From NCBI RefSeq assembly GCF_001720585.1, contig NZ_MABH01000028.1, positions 1 to 34,258 of the forward strand: DNA of 34,258 nt. Direction: 5' to 3'. The position numbers and the translations under genes were made by a program. The notes under the pieces are model-generated. The model did not search any database. It was not told where the DNA came from and was given only the letters and a program-made list of their open reading frames with translations. Positions 14,755 to 23,102 of this stretch are shown here, piece after piece. How positions within the stretch are numbered: the stretch's first letter is position 1; the number at the start of each line of letters is the position of its first letter. The DNA is from Cereibacter johrii (GTDB taxonomy: Bacteria; Pseudomonadota; Alphaproteobacteria; Rhodobacterales; Rhodobacteraceae).

Positions 14755-15369
14755 ATGCGCGAAAGCCACCTTCTCCCTGCCGCCCGAGGCGCAGCCTATG
14801 CGGTGAGGGCAGGCCAGTGCGCCACGATCCGCAATCCGCATGGCACGCAGGTGGTCGACACCTGGGCGCTGGCGCTCGACGATCCGTTTGACCATTCGGC
14901 GATGGAACATACGCGCTCGGTGAACAGCAATCTGTTCTTCGAGGCAGGTCAGCGGGTGATGTCGGTCCGCCGCCGGCCGATGCTGACCATGATCGAGGAC
15001 ACGACGCCGGGCCGTCACGACACGCTGCTCTGCCCCTGCAGCGCCGAGATCTACCGCGAGCTCGGCTGCACGGGGCACCACCGCAGCTGCACCGAGAACT
15101 TCCACGAGGCGATCGCCGCGCACGGGCTGTCGCTGCCCTTCACGCCCGCCTCGCTCAACCTGTTCATGAACGTGCCGGTGGCCTTCGACGGCAGCCTCGA
15201 CCGGCTGCCGCCGCGCAGCCAGCCGGGCGACCTTGTGACCCTGCGCGCCGAGATGGACCTCCTCCTCGTGCTCTCGGCCTGCCCGCAGGACGTGACGCCG
15301 ATCAACGGCAGCGCGCGCACGCCGCGCGACATCGAGGTCATCCTCCATGCAGAGGGAGAAGAGGCATGA
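14755..15369 (+). CDS. DUF1989 (urea carboxylase-associated) family protein
   Basis: The start at 14755 follows AAAGGA by a good distance; an ATG 27 bases earlier lacks a ribosome site. The 204-residue protein has DUF1989 hallmarks: QVVDTWALALDD early on, then RHDTLLCPCSAEIY, CTGHHRSCTENFHEA with Cys and His residues suited to metal binding, and SLNLFMNVPV. Members of this family act beside urea or guanidine carboxylases as carboxyguanidine deiminase subunits, usually as two paralogues. Here there is one copy, and no carboxylase is in the window. It is the first gene of an operon with an ABC importer and a ureohydrolase and overlaps the ATPase gene by four bases (ATGA). A hydrolase or deiminase role on a guanidino compound is plausible but unproven. 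Confidence 0.75.
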   Translation: MRESHLLPAARGAAYAVRAGQCATIRNPHGTQVVDTWALALDDPFDHSAMEHTRSVNSNLFFEAGQRVMSVRRRPMLTMIEDTTPGRHDTLLCPCSAEIYRELGCTGHHRSCTENFHEAIAAHGLSLPFTPASLNLFMNVPVAFDGSLDRLPPRSQPGDLVTLRAEMDLLLVLSACPQDVTPINGSARTPRDIEVILHAEGEEA

Positions 15370-16166
15370 CGGACGGTGCACCCCTCCTCCGCCTGCGCGA
15401 GATCCGCAAGAGCTTCGGCACCTTCGAGGTGCTCAAGGGCGTGTCGCTCGATGTGGCGCAGGGCGAGGTGGTTTCGATCATCGGCGCCTCGGGCTCGGGC
15501 AAGTCCACCTTCCTGCGCTCCATCAACGTGATGGAGATGCCGCAGGCGGGCAAAATGGATTTCGGCGACTTCCATTTCGACTTCCGCAAGGGGGCGGCCT
15601 CCCATCCGACGAAGGTCCAGCTGCAGAAGCTGCGCGCCGAAATCGGCATGGTGTTCCAGAGCTACAACCTCTGGCCGCACATGACCGTGCTGCAGAACGT
15701 GATCCATGCGCCGATGACGTTGCGCCGGACCCCGCGCGCGCAGGCCGTGGAAGAGGCCGAGGCCCTGCTCGCGCGGATCGGCCTCTATGAAAAGCGCGAC
15801 AGCTATCCCGCGCGTCTGTCGGGCGGCCAGCAGCAGCGGGTGGCCATCGCGCGGGCGCTGGCGATGAAGCCGCGCCTCATGCTGTTCGACGAGGTGACCT
15901 CGGCCCTCGACCCCGAGCTCGTGCATGAAGTGCTGGTGCTGATGGCCTCGCTCGCCGCGGACGGGATGACCATGCTGCTCGTCACGCACGAGATCGCCTT
16001 CGCCCGCGACGTCTCGAGCCGCGTGCTCTTCTTTGATCAGGGGGTGATGGCCGAGCAGGGCCCGCCCGACAGGGTGCTGCGCAACCCCGAGAGCCCCCGG
16101 CTGCGGCAGTTCCTGCACCGCATCCTGCACGACGAAATGACCCGGACGACAGAGGATCAGGCATGA
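15366..16166 (+). CDS. Polar amino acid-type ABC transporter ATPase
   Basis: The 266-residue ATPase carries GASGSGKST (Walker A, about 41-49), the Q-loop in MVFQSYNLW, the signature LSGGQQQRVAIARAL, Walker B LMLFDEVTSALDPE and the H-loop VTHE. The closest style is the GlnQ/HisP group that powers uptake of polar amino acids and opines. A short insert after the first strands (residues about 65-85) is a common feature of some members. The start codon overlaps the stop of the DUF1989 gene and the stop overlaps the permease start (both ATGA), so the three are translationally coupled. Together with the permease and the binding protein it forms one importer. Confidence 0.9.
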   Translation: MTDGAPLLRLREIRKSFGTFEVLKGVSLDVAQGEVVSIIGASGSGKSTFLRSINVMEMPQAGKMDFGDFHFDFRKGAASHPTKVQLQKLRAEIGMVFQSYNLWPHMTVLQNVIHAPMTLRRTPRAQAVEEAEALLARIGLYEKRDSYPARLSGGQQQRVAIARALAMKPRLMLFDEVTSALDPELVHEVLVLMASLAADGMTMLLVTHEIAFARDVSSRVLFFDQGVMAEQGPPDRVLRNPESPRLRQFLHRILHDEMTRTTEDQA

Positions 16167-16822
16167 ACGGCTCTCTTCTCCAGGATATCGCCGCCTACGG
16201 ACCGGGCTTTCTCAAGGCCGCCTGGCTCGTCTTGTGGCTGACGCTGCTCACCATCCTCGTGAGCTGGGCCTGCGGCCTCCTGGCCGCGCTCGCCCAGCGG
16301 TCGGACCTGCGTCTCGTGCGCGGCGCCGCCGCCTTCTACATCTGGTTCATCCGCGGCACGCCCGCCCTCATCCAGATCTTCATCATCTATTTCGGCCTGC
16401 CGCAGCTCGGCCTGCGTCTGTCGCCCTTCACCGCGGGCGTCATCGCGCTCGGCATCAACTCGGGCGCCTATGTGGCCGAGATCGTCCGCTCGGGCCTCTC
16501 GGCCATCCACCGCGGCCAGACCGAAAGCGCGCTGGCGCTGGGGTTCAGCCAGAGCCAGACCATGCGCACCATCGTGCTGCCGCAGGTCTTCCGCATCATC
16601 CTGCCCTCGATCACGAACGAGGCGATCTCGACGCTGAAGAACACGTCGCTCCTGTCCACGATCACGGTGGTCGAGCTCACGCTCTATGCGCAGACCCTGA
16701 TCTCGGCGACCTTCCGGCCCTTCGATTTCTACATCGCCGTGGCCGTCATCTATCTTGTCCTCACCACCGTCCTCACCCAGATCGCGAACTGGGGCGAGCG
16801 GCGCTATGCAAGGCTGAGCTGA
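16163..16822 (+). CDS. Polar amino acid-type ABC transporter permease
   Basis: The 219-residue inner-membrane protein has about five helices and the HisM/GlnP-type loop AGVIALGINSGAYVAEIVRS, followed by GQTESALALGFS, the EAA coupling motif that touches the ATPase. FIRGTPALIQIFIIYFGLP is another marker of this family. Only one permease gene is in the operon, so the channel is probably a homodimer. It overlaps the ATPase gene by four bases and is separated from the ureohydrolase by three. The imported compound is unknown; the neighbouring ureohydrolase suggests a guanidino compound. Confidence 0.9.
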   Translation: MNGSLLQDIAAYGPGFLKAAWLVLWLTLLTILVSWACGLLAALAQRSDLRLVRGAAAFYIWFIRGTPALIQIFIIYFGLPQLGLRLSPFTAGVIALGINSGAYVAEIVRSGLSAIHRGQTESALALGFSQSQTMRTIVLPQVFRIILPSITNEAISTLKNTSLLSTITVVELTLYAQTLISATFRPFDFYIAVAVIYLVLTTVLTQIANWGERRYARLS

Positions 16823-16825
16823 CCC

Positions 16826-17788
16826 ATGTCCGTCCTGCCCACCGACTCGCTCTCCACCCCCCGCTTCGTCGGCCTGCCGAGCTTCATGCGCCTGCCCATG
16901 GCCACGGAGCTTCAGGGGCTCGACGCCGCGATCGTCGGCCTGCCCTCGGATTCGGGCGCGCCCTTCCGCACCGGGGCGCGGTTCGCGCCGAATGCGCTGC
17001 GCGCCATGTCGGTGATGCTGCGCCCGATCAACCCCTACCGGGGCCATATCAACATCTTCGAGGTGTTGCGCGTGGCCGATGCGGGCGACGCGACCTGCGT
17101 TCCGGGCTACGAGATCGAGAGCCTCGCCGCGCTGGAACGGGCGCTCGATGCGGTGGTCGAGGCCGGGGCCGTGCCCTTCGGCATCGGGGGCGACCACTCG
17201 GTCTCGCTCGCCGGTCTGAGGGCGGTGGCCAAGCGTCACGGGCCGCTCAGCCTCGTGCATTTCGACAGCCACACCGACACCTGGGACAGCTACTTCGACG
17301 GCAAGCGCTACAGTGCCGGCACCATGTTCCGCCGCGCCATCGAGGAGGGCATCGTCGATCCCGCCCGCTCGATCCAGGTGGGGATGCGCGGCTCGCTGTT
17401 CCAGCCGGCCGACGTCAGCCAGTCGGTCGATCTCGGCCTCGAGGTCATCACCTGCGACGAGATGTTCGCGCTGGGATTGCCCGAGACCGCCCGCCGGATC
17501 GCCGCGCGCAGCGCCGGCCATCCGGCCTTCCTGAGCTTCGATCTCGATTTCGTGGATCCCGCCTATGCGCCCGGCGTCGAGACGCCCGAGTGCGGCGGCC
17601 CCACCGCGCGCGAGACGCTCTCGCTGCTGCGCAGTCTCGAAGGGCTCGATCTCGTCGGCTGCGACGTGGTCGAGCTCAATCCTTCCTATGACGGTCCGGG
17701 CCAGATCACCGCCCTGCTCGGGGCCACCGTCATGGCCGAGCTTCTGGCGATCCTTGCCGAGGCGCGGGTCCGCGAGCGGTCACGATAA
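16826..17788 (+). CDS. Ureohydrolase (agmatinase/guanidinobutyrase-like)
   Basis: The 320-residue protein has the full binuclear metal site of the arginase/agmatinase superfamily: GGDHS with H124, DSHTD with D147, H149 and D151, and SFDLDFVDP with D239 and D241. The N-terminus (FVGLPSFMRLP, GLPSDSGAPFRTGARFAP) fits the agmatinase branch rather than arginase. Such enzymes release urea from agmatine, guanidinobutyrate, guanidinopropionate or similar compounds; recently described guanidine hydrolases also belong here. It is encoded within an ABC importer operon, between permease and binding protein, so its substrate is probably the one imported. It should be cytoplasmic and use Mn or Ni. No urease or urea amidolyase is in the window to use the urea. 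The substrate cannot be read from the sequence. Confidence 0.85.
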   Translation: MSVLPTDSLSTPRFVGLPSFMRLPMATELQGLDAAIVGLPSDSGAPFRTGARFAPNALRAMSVMLRPINPYRGHINIFEVLRVADAGDATCVPGYEIESLAALERALDAVVEAGAVPFGIGGDHSVSLAGLRAVAKRHGPLSLVHFDSHTDTWDSYFDGKRYSAGTMFRRAIEEGIVDPARSIQVGMRGSLFQPADVSQSVDLGLEVITCDEMFALGLPETARRIAARSAGHPAFLSFDLDFVDPAYAPGVETPECGGPTARETLSLLRSLEGLDLVGCDVVELNPSYDGPGQITALLGATVMAELLAILAEARVRERSR

Positions 17789-17815
17789 GCAGCGTCCCAA
17801 CAGAGAGAGTAGACC

Positions 17816-18607
17816 ATGACCCTGAAAGCCCTGGCGCTCGGCGCCGTCCTTGCCCTTCAGACCCTCGCCCCCGCCGCCTGGGCCGCGGACGACCTGGAAC
17901 TCCTCGTTCCCGGCCAGCTCAGCGCGGCAACCGAGGGCACCTATCCGCCCTTCTCGATGCGCGCCCCCGACGGCGAGCTCGACGGGCTCGAGATCCGCGT
18001 GATGCGGGAAGTGGCCAAGCGGCTGAACCTCGAATATGTGCCGGTGCTCGTGAAATGGGAAAGCGTGCTGATCGGGCTCGAGGCCGATCAGTATGACATC
18101 ATCAGCGTCGCCATGGACATCACCGAGGAGCGGCAGCAGAAGGTCACCTTCGCCGACGGCTGGCTGGAATCCGGCGGCCGCGTGGTCGTGCGCACCGACA
18201 GCGACATTGCGGCGCCGGCCGACCTGAAGGGCCGTCCGGTGGGCGGGCTCGTGGCCTCGAACTGGACCAAGATCGCGGAAGAGCTGGGCGGCGAGGTCAA
18301 GGCCTACAAGGCCGAGTCCGATGCGATGCAGGATCTGGCCAACGGCAATGTCGATGCGATCATCACGGACGCGGTGGCCGCGGGCTATGCGATCAAGAAT
18401 TCGAACCTGCCGCTGAAGATGCTCGACGAGCCGGTCAGCACGATCCAGAAGGGCTTCGCGATCAAGAAGGGCAAGCCGCACCTGACCGCCGCCATCAACA
18501 AGGTGCTGGGCGAGATGATCGCCGACGGCACCTATGCCAAGCTGACGTCCGAGCTCGTGGGCTATTCGCCCGCCCCGGCGGATCCGATCCGCAGCCTCGC
18601 CGACTGA
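17816..18607 (+). CDS. ABC transporter periplasmic substrate-binding protein, family 3
   Basis: The 263-residue protein begins with a signal peptide cut after AWA (about residue 23). The mature part follows the polar amino acid-binding fold: EGTYPPFSMRAPDGELDGLE at the first lobe, then VAMDITEERQQKVTFADGW and a second lobe with DAIITDAVAAGYAI. In this family the first lobe holds the ligand ammonium or guanidinium group between aromatic residues, and a conserved Asp/Arg pair holds the carboxylate. It is the last gene of the operon and is followed by a strong terminator. It sets the specificity of the importer, which is likely for a cationic or zwitterionic nitrogen compound. Confidence 0.9.
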   Translation: MTLKALALGAVLALQTLAPAAWAADDLELLVPGQLSAATEGTYPPFSMRAPDGELDGLEIRVMREVAKRLNLEYVPVLVKWESVLIGLEADQYDIISVAMDITEERQQKVTFADGWLESGGRVVVRTDSDIAAPADLKGRPVGGLVASNWTKIAEELGGEVKAYKAESDAMQDLANGNVDAIITDAVAAGYAIKNSNLPLKMLDEPVSTIQKGFAIKKGKPHLTAAINKVLGEMIADGTYAKLTSELVGYSPAPADPIRSLAD

Positions 18608-18629
18608 GGCCCCGGCCGCCATGTCAGGA

Positions 18630-18653
18630 AGGGCCGGCCTTGGGGCCGGCCCT
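18630..18653 (+). terminator. Strong terminator of the ABC/ureohydrolase operon
   Basis: A perfect 10-bp stem AGGGCCGGCC / GGCCGGCCCT with loop TTGG is followed by TTTCGCTT, 22 bases after the binding-protein stop. Confidence 0.8.
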
Positions 18654-18763
18654 TTCGCTTGCGCGTCAGGCCCTTAGCGGGCCCCGCGCTTCTCCTGCCA
18701 GCCGATGCTCTCTCGGCCCGGCAGCCCCGACCCGGCCGAGACCGCAGGCTGGGTCCGGGGCGA

Positions 18764-18783
18764 AGGCGAGGCTTCCCTCGCCT
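18764..18783 (-). terminator. Terminator at the end of the deoxyribose-type operon
   Basis: On the minus strand an 8-bp stem (AGGCGAGG / CCTCGCCT) with a 4-base loop lies 10 bases after the aldehyde dehydrogenase stop. T-richness is weak, so strength is uncertain. Confidence 0.5.
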
Positions 18784-18793
18784 CCGGTCCGGG

Positions 18794-21169
18794 TCAGGCG
18801 CCGTAGGGCACCCAGATCGTCTTGATCTGGGTCGCCCGGTCGAGCCAGCTCCGCCCGCAGGCCACGGCATCCGCGCTCCAGTCGAGCGCCCGCCCGCCGT
18901 TCGTCCAGACCTGCTTCAGGTTGCCCGCGGACAGCGCCTCGACCTCTGCCGCTCCCTCGGCCGATCCGTGATACCAAAGCCCGTCCACCGCATCGTGCTC
19001 GGCGAGCGTCCGGGCGAGGAGGTCGCGGTCGCCCGTGACGAGGTTCACCACGCCCCCGGGCAGGTCCGACGTGTCGAAGATCTGGTAGAGGGGCTGCGCC
19101 AGCAGCGCCTGCGCGGGCGAGGGCACCGCCACCACGCGGTTGCCCGTGGCGATCAGCGGCAGGATCAGCGACATCAGCGACAGGAGCGGCGCCTCGTCGG
19201 GCGCAAGCACCCCCACCACCCCCAGCGGCTCCTTCACCGAGAGCGTCAGGTGGCGCGGCTTCGTCGCATGGATGCGGCCATCGTCCTTGTCGGCCATGCC
19301 GGCATAGAAGAACACCCGCTCGACCAGCCTGCGCCCCTCCGCTGCGGCCTCGGACCTGCCGGCGCCGCCCTGCACGAGGGCCGCCGAAAGATCCTCGGCG
19401 CGGGCGGCGATGTTCTCGGCGAGGAAGAACAGCACCTGCGCCCGGCCATGGGCATTGGCGGCCCAGCCCTTCGCCTTCAGCGCAGCCTCGACGGCGTTGC
19501 GGATGTCCTTGCGCCCCGAGACGGGCGCGAGGCCGAGGGCTTCGCCCTTCGGGCCGCGCACCACATAGCTCGCGCCGCCGTCGGGCCGGGCCTGCGCGCC
19601 GCCGATGTAGTTCTTCATCGTGCGGTCGATCAGTCCCGGCAGGCTGCCGCCCGTGCCGGTATGGGCGGTGAAATCCACCGCTGCCGCCAGCGCCTCGGGG
19701 CCTTGCGGCATGCGCGGGCGCAGATAGGCGCCGAGGCCCTCCCGCGCGCCCTCGCGCCCGAAGCCGCTCTCCTTCATGCCGCCGAAGGGCGCACCCGCAT
19801 CGAAGAGGTTCGAGGCATTGATCCAGACCACGCCCGCACGGAGCCGCGCGGCAAGCTCGGTCGCGGCATTGATGTTCTCGGACCAGACCGAGGCCGCGAG
19901 CCCGTAGGGCGTGTTGTTGGCCAGCGCCACCGCCTCGTCGACGGTGCGGAAGGTGGTCGTGACCGCGATCGGGCCGAAGATCTCGACCTGTGCGACGGTG
20001 GCCGCGGGCTCGGTATCGGCGAAGAAGCCGGGCGCCACGAAATGGCCCGCCGCGGGCAGCGGGCAGGCCGCCTGCTCGAGCCGGTAGCCCTCGCGCGCGG
20101 CCCCCGCGAGCAGTTCCTCGATCCGGGCCTTCTGGCGCGCCGAGACGATGGCGCCCATGTCGGTGGACTTGTCGAGCGGATCGCCCACGCGGATCTTCTC
20201 CATCCGCGCCCGGAGCTTGGACAGGAACCGCTCGGCGATCCCCTCCTGCAGCAGAAGCCGCGAGCCCGCACAGCAGACCTCGCCCTGGTTGAACCAGACG
20301 CCTTCCACCACCCCTTCGACGGCCGCATCGAGATCGGCATCGGCGCAGACCACGAAGGGCGACTTGCCGCCGAGCTCGAGCGTCAGGCTCTTGCCGCTGC
20401 CGGCCGTCGCGCGCCGGATCTCGCGGCCGACGGCGGTCGAGCCGGTGAAGGCCACCTTCGCCACGCCCGGATGGCGGACGAGGAGCGCGCCGGTCTCGGC
20501 CCCGCCATGGACGATGTTGACCACGCCCCTGGGCAGGCCGATCTCGCCCAGCATCTCGGCGAAGGCCACCGCGGTCAGCGGCGTGAGATCGGCGGGCTTC
20601 AGCACCACCGTGTTGCCCGCCGCCAGCGCCGGCGCGATCTTCCAGGCCAGCATCAGCATCGGGAAGTTCCAGGGGATCACCTGACCGCAGACGCCCAGCG
20701 GCTCGTGGCCGGGGAACTCCTCGCCCAGCACCGCGGCCCAGCCCGCATGGTGGTAGAAGTGGCGGATGGCGAGCGGCACGTCGGCGGTGCGGGTCTCGCG
20801 GATGGCCTTGCCATTGTCGAGCGTCTCGAGAACCGAGAAGAACCGCTCGCGCTTCTGCAGGCCGCGGGCGATGGCATAGAGGTAACGCGCCCGCTCGAAG
20901 CCCGGAAGCTGCGACCAGGCCGGGAAGGCCGCGCGGGCCGCGGCCACGGCGGCCTCGATCTCGGCCTCGCCCGCCGCGGGGATCCGCGCCAGGATCTCGC
21001 CCGTGGCCGGGTTCTCGACCTCGATCGCGGCCGTATCGGCGCCGGTGAAGGCGCCGTCGATGTAATGTCCGAGAGCATGGCCGCGCGCCGCAAGCCAGGC
21101 CTTCGCATCCGTCGCGGCCTCGGGCGCAGGGCCGTAATCCATGCTTTCCATGATGTCCTTGATGCTCAT
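18794..21169 (-). CDS. Two-domain aldehyde dehydrogenase, ALDH16 type
   Basis: At 791 residues this is far longer than the usual 480-500. Residues about 35-515 form a complete ALDH: PWNFP with N168, LELGGKSP with base E265, and FNQGEVCCAG with catalytic Cys at 299/300. Residues about 530-785 form a second ALDH-like domain that lacks the nucleophile and general base (it reads LLSLMSLILPLIATGN and YHGSAEGAAEV in the equivalent places). This double layout is that of the ALDH16 family. The gene is last in the operon, 11 bases after deoC, so its likely job is oxidising acetaldehyde released by DeoC to acetate, with NAD+. The role is inferred from context. The second domain is probably structural. 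Confidence 0.85.
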   Translation of the reverse strand: MSIKDIMESMDYGPAPEAATDAKAWLAARGHALGHYIDGAFTGADTAAIEVENPATGEILARIPAAGEAEIEAAVAAARAAFPAWSQLPGFERARYLYAIARGLQKRERFFSVLETLDNGKAIRETRTADVPLAIRHFYHHAGWAAVLGEEFPGHEPLGVCGQVIPWNFPMLMLAWKIAPALAAGNTVVLKPADLTPLTAVAFAEMLGEIGLPRGVVNIVHGGAETGALLVRHPGVAKVAFTGSTAVGREIRRATAGSGKSLTLELGGKSPFVVCADADLDAAVEGVVEGVWFNQGEVCCAGSRLLLQEGIAERFLSKLRARMEKIRVGDPLDKSTDMGAIVSARQKARIEELLAGAAREGYRLEQAACPLPAAGHFVAPGFFADTEPAATVAQVEIFGPIAVTTTFRTVDEAVALANNTPYGLAASVWSENINAATELAARLRAGVVWINASNLFDAGAPFGGMKESGFGREGAREGLGAYLRPRMPQGPEALAAAVDFTAHTGTGGSLPGLIDRTMKNYIGGAQARPDGGASYVVRGPKGEALGLAPVSGRKDIRNAVEAALKAKGWAANAHGRAQVLFFLAENIAARAEDLSAALVQGGAGRSEAAAEGRRLVERVFFYAGMADKDDGRIHATKPRHLTLSVKEPLGVVGVLAPDEAPLLSLMSLILPLIATGNRVVAVPSPAQALLAQPLYQIFDTSDLPGGVVNLVTGDRDLLARTLAEHDAVDGLWYHGSAEGAAEVEALSAGNLKQVWTNGGRALDWSADAVACGRSWLDRATQIKTIWVPYGA

Positions 21170-21180
21170 GTCTCAGGCCT

Positions 21181-22155
21181 TCAGCTCAGGGCGTGGTGGT
21201 CGGCGCTGGCATAGCGCCCCATGACGTGGTGCTCGAGTTGCCGCTCGATGTCGCCGAGCAGCGTCGAGGCGCCGATCCGGAAGAGGTCGGGCCTGAGCCA
21301 GGGCTGGCCCAGCTCCTCCTTCATCAGCGCGAGCCAGGCCAGCGCGTCCTTGGCCGCGCGCAGGCCCCCGGCGGGCTTGAAGCCGATCCTGTAGCCCGTC
21401 CGCTCGCCATAGTCGCGCAGCGCGCGCAGCATGGTGAGCGAGACCGGCAGCGTCGCATTCTCGGTCTCCTTGCCGGTCGAGGTCTTGATGAAGTCGGCCC
21501 CCGCCTGCATCGCGACCATCGAGGCGCGGTAGACGTTCGTCAGCGTGCCGAGCTCGCCCGTGGCGAGGATCGCCTTCATGTGCGCCTCGCCGCAGGCGGC
21601 CCGCATGGCCGCGACCTCGTCGTAGAGCGCCTGCCAGTTGCCCAGCAGCACATGCTCGCGGGTGATGACGATGTCGATCTCGGAGGCGCCCGCCTCGACC
21701 GCATGGGTGATCTCGGCCAGCCGCAGCGGCAGGGGCGTCAGGCCCGCGGGAAAGCCCGTGGCGACCGAGGCCACCGGAATGCCCGAGCCCTGAAGGGCCG
21801 CCACCGCATGGGGCACCATGGTCGGATAGACGCAGACCGCCCCGGTCGTCAGGCCTATGTCGCCCACGCCCATCGCCTCCAGCAGGTCCGGCCGGACGGG
21901 CTGGCGCGCCTTGGCGCAGAGACGGCGCACCTTGCCCGGCGTGTCGTCGCCCGAGAGGGTGGTCAGGTCGATGCACTGGATCGCGCGCAGGAGCCAGGCG
22001 GCCTGATGATCCTTCTTGACCGAGCGGCTGCCCGAGATCGTGGCCGCGCGGCGCTCGGCCGCGGTGCGGTTCACCTGCATCTCCTCGAACCAGTCGGGGG
22101 CGAAGGGAGTGCCGGGATTGCGGGGGTGGCTGTCGGGCATGGCGTGGGCTTTCAT
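21181..22155 (-). CDS. deoC: Deoxyribose-phosphate aldolase (DERA)
   Basis: The ATG at 22155 overlaps the kinase stop (ATGA) and gives 324 residues; a second ATG 15 bases on is also possible. The Schiff-base lysine is K224 in DFIKTSTGKE, the proton-relay lysine is K260 in FKPAGGLR, and EIDIVI supplies D161. All three match the catalytic set of class I DeoC aldolases. It cleaves 2-deoxyribose 5-phosphate to glyceraldehyde 3-phosphate and acetaldehyde. The N-terminal 60 residues extend beyond short bacterial DeoC and resemble the longer, eukaryote-like subgroup. The kinase upstream would supply its substrate and the ALDH downstream would remove acetaldehyde. Confidence 0.95.
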   Translation of the reverse strand: MKAHAMPDSHPRNPGTPFAPDWFEEMQVNRTAAERRAATISGSRSVKKDHQAAWLLRAIQCIDLTTLSGDDTPGKVRRLCAKARQPVRPDLLEAMGVGDIGLTTGAVCVYPTMVPHAVAALQGSGIPVASVATGFPAGLTPLPLRLAEITHAVEAGASEIDIVITREHVLLGNWQALYDEVAAMRAACGEAHMKAILATGELGTLTNVYRASMVAMQAGADFIKTSTGKETENATLPVSLTMLRALRDYGERTGYRIGFKPAGGLRAAKDALAWLALMKEELGQPWLRPDLFRIGASTLLGDIERQLEHHVMGRYASADHHALS

Positions 22156-23099
22156 GCGGATGGGGGAAGCGCGCGGCAGAAGGCCTCGAAGGCCTCCGGC
22201 GTCGCGTAGGATTTCTGGGTGCCGCGGCCGGTCACGGAATGGGCGGCATAGCGCGCGGCCTGGGCGAGCGCGCCCTCCACCTCGCCGGTCGCGGCGAGGA
22301 AATGGGCGAAGGCGCCGATGAAGGCATCGCCCGCGCCGGTCGTGTCGACGGGCGTCACCCGGACGGGGGCGATGGGCACCACGCCCGCGCGGGTCACGAG
22401 CCGGGCGCCGCGCCCGCCGAGCGTCACGATCACCGTGCCGATGCCGCGCTCGATCAGGCTCCGGGCGGCAGCCGCGATCTCGTCCTCGCTGCCCGTGGGC
22501 AGGCCCGAGATCAGCGCAAGCTCGCTCTCGTTCGGCACGAGGAAGCTCAGGTCGCGCAGGTCGTCCACATTCAGGTCGGCCGCGGCCGGGGCGGGGTTCA
22601 GGATGGTGCGCACGCCCCACTCCGCCGCCCGCCGCACGGTATGGATCACCGTCTCGCGCGGGACCTCCATCTGCATCAGGATCAGGTCGGCCGCGCGCAG
22701 CGTCTCTTCGGCCGCGTCCACATCCGCGGGCAGGAGGGCGGCATTGGCGCCCTTCACGATCAGGATCGAATTCTCGCCCGAGGCCTCGACGAAGATCGGC
22801 GCCACGCCCGAGGACTTGCCCGCCACCGTCTCCACATGGCGGATGTCGATGCCGTGCTGGGCGAGGTTGCGGCGGGGGGTCTCGCCGAAGATGTCGTCGC
22901 CGACCTTGGTCACCATGCTGACCGCGCTGCCGAGCTTCGCCGCGGCCACCGCCTGATTGGCGCCCTTGCCGCCGCAGCCGATCTCGAAGTCGGGTGCCTC
23001 GATCGTCTCGCCGGGAGCGGGCATCCGGGTGATGTAGGTCACCAGATCGACCATGTTGGAGCCGACGACCGCGATGCGGCCGGGTTTCGATGCGGTCAT
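22152..23099 (-). CDS. PfkB/ribokinase-family sugar kinase, probable deoxyribokinase
   Basis: The 315-residue kinase has the ribokinase signatures: GCGGKGANQAVAAAKLG at 41-57 for sugar binding, and DTTGAGDAF at 252-260 with catalytic base D258 and the anion hole. VVGSNMVDLVTYITRMPAPG is the first strand with the sugar-contacting region. The family includes ribokinase and deoxyribokinase; the adjacent deoC makes 2-deoxyribose the better guess, giving deoxyribose 5-phosphate. Sequence alone does not separate the two. The gene lies three bases after the epimerase-like gene and overlaps deoC by four. Confidence 0.85.
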   Translation of the reverse strand: MTASKPGRIAVVGSNMVDLVTYITRMPAPGETIEAPDFEIGCGGKGANQAVAAAKLGSAVSMVTKVGDDIFGETPRRNLAQHGIDIRHVETVAGKSSGVAPIFVEASGENSILIVKGANAALLPADVDAAEETLRAADLILMQMEVPRETVIHTVRRAAEWGVRTILNPAPAAADLNVDDLRDLSFLVPNESELALISGLPTGSEDEIAAAARSLIERGIGTVIVTLGGRGARLVTRAGVVPIAPVRVTPVDTTGAGDAFIGAFAHFLAATGEVEGALAQAARYAAHSVTGRGTQKSYATPEAFEAFCRALPPSA

Positions 23100-23102
23100 G
23101 GC

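Noticed and set aside
18659-21214. 851-codon plus-strand frame
   Set aside because: It is the antisense shadow of the aldehyde dehydrogenase, with no ribosome site or protein family features; the minus strand carries all ALDH motifs.
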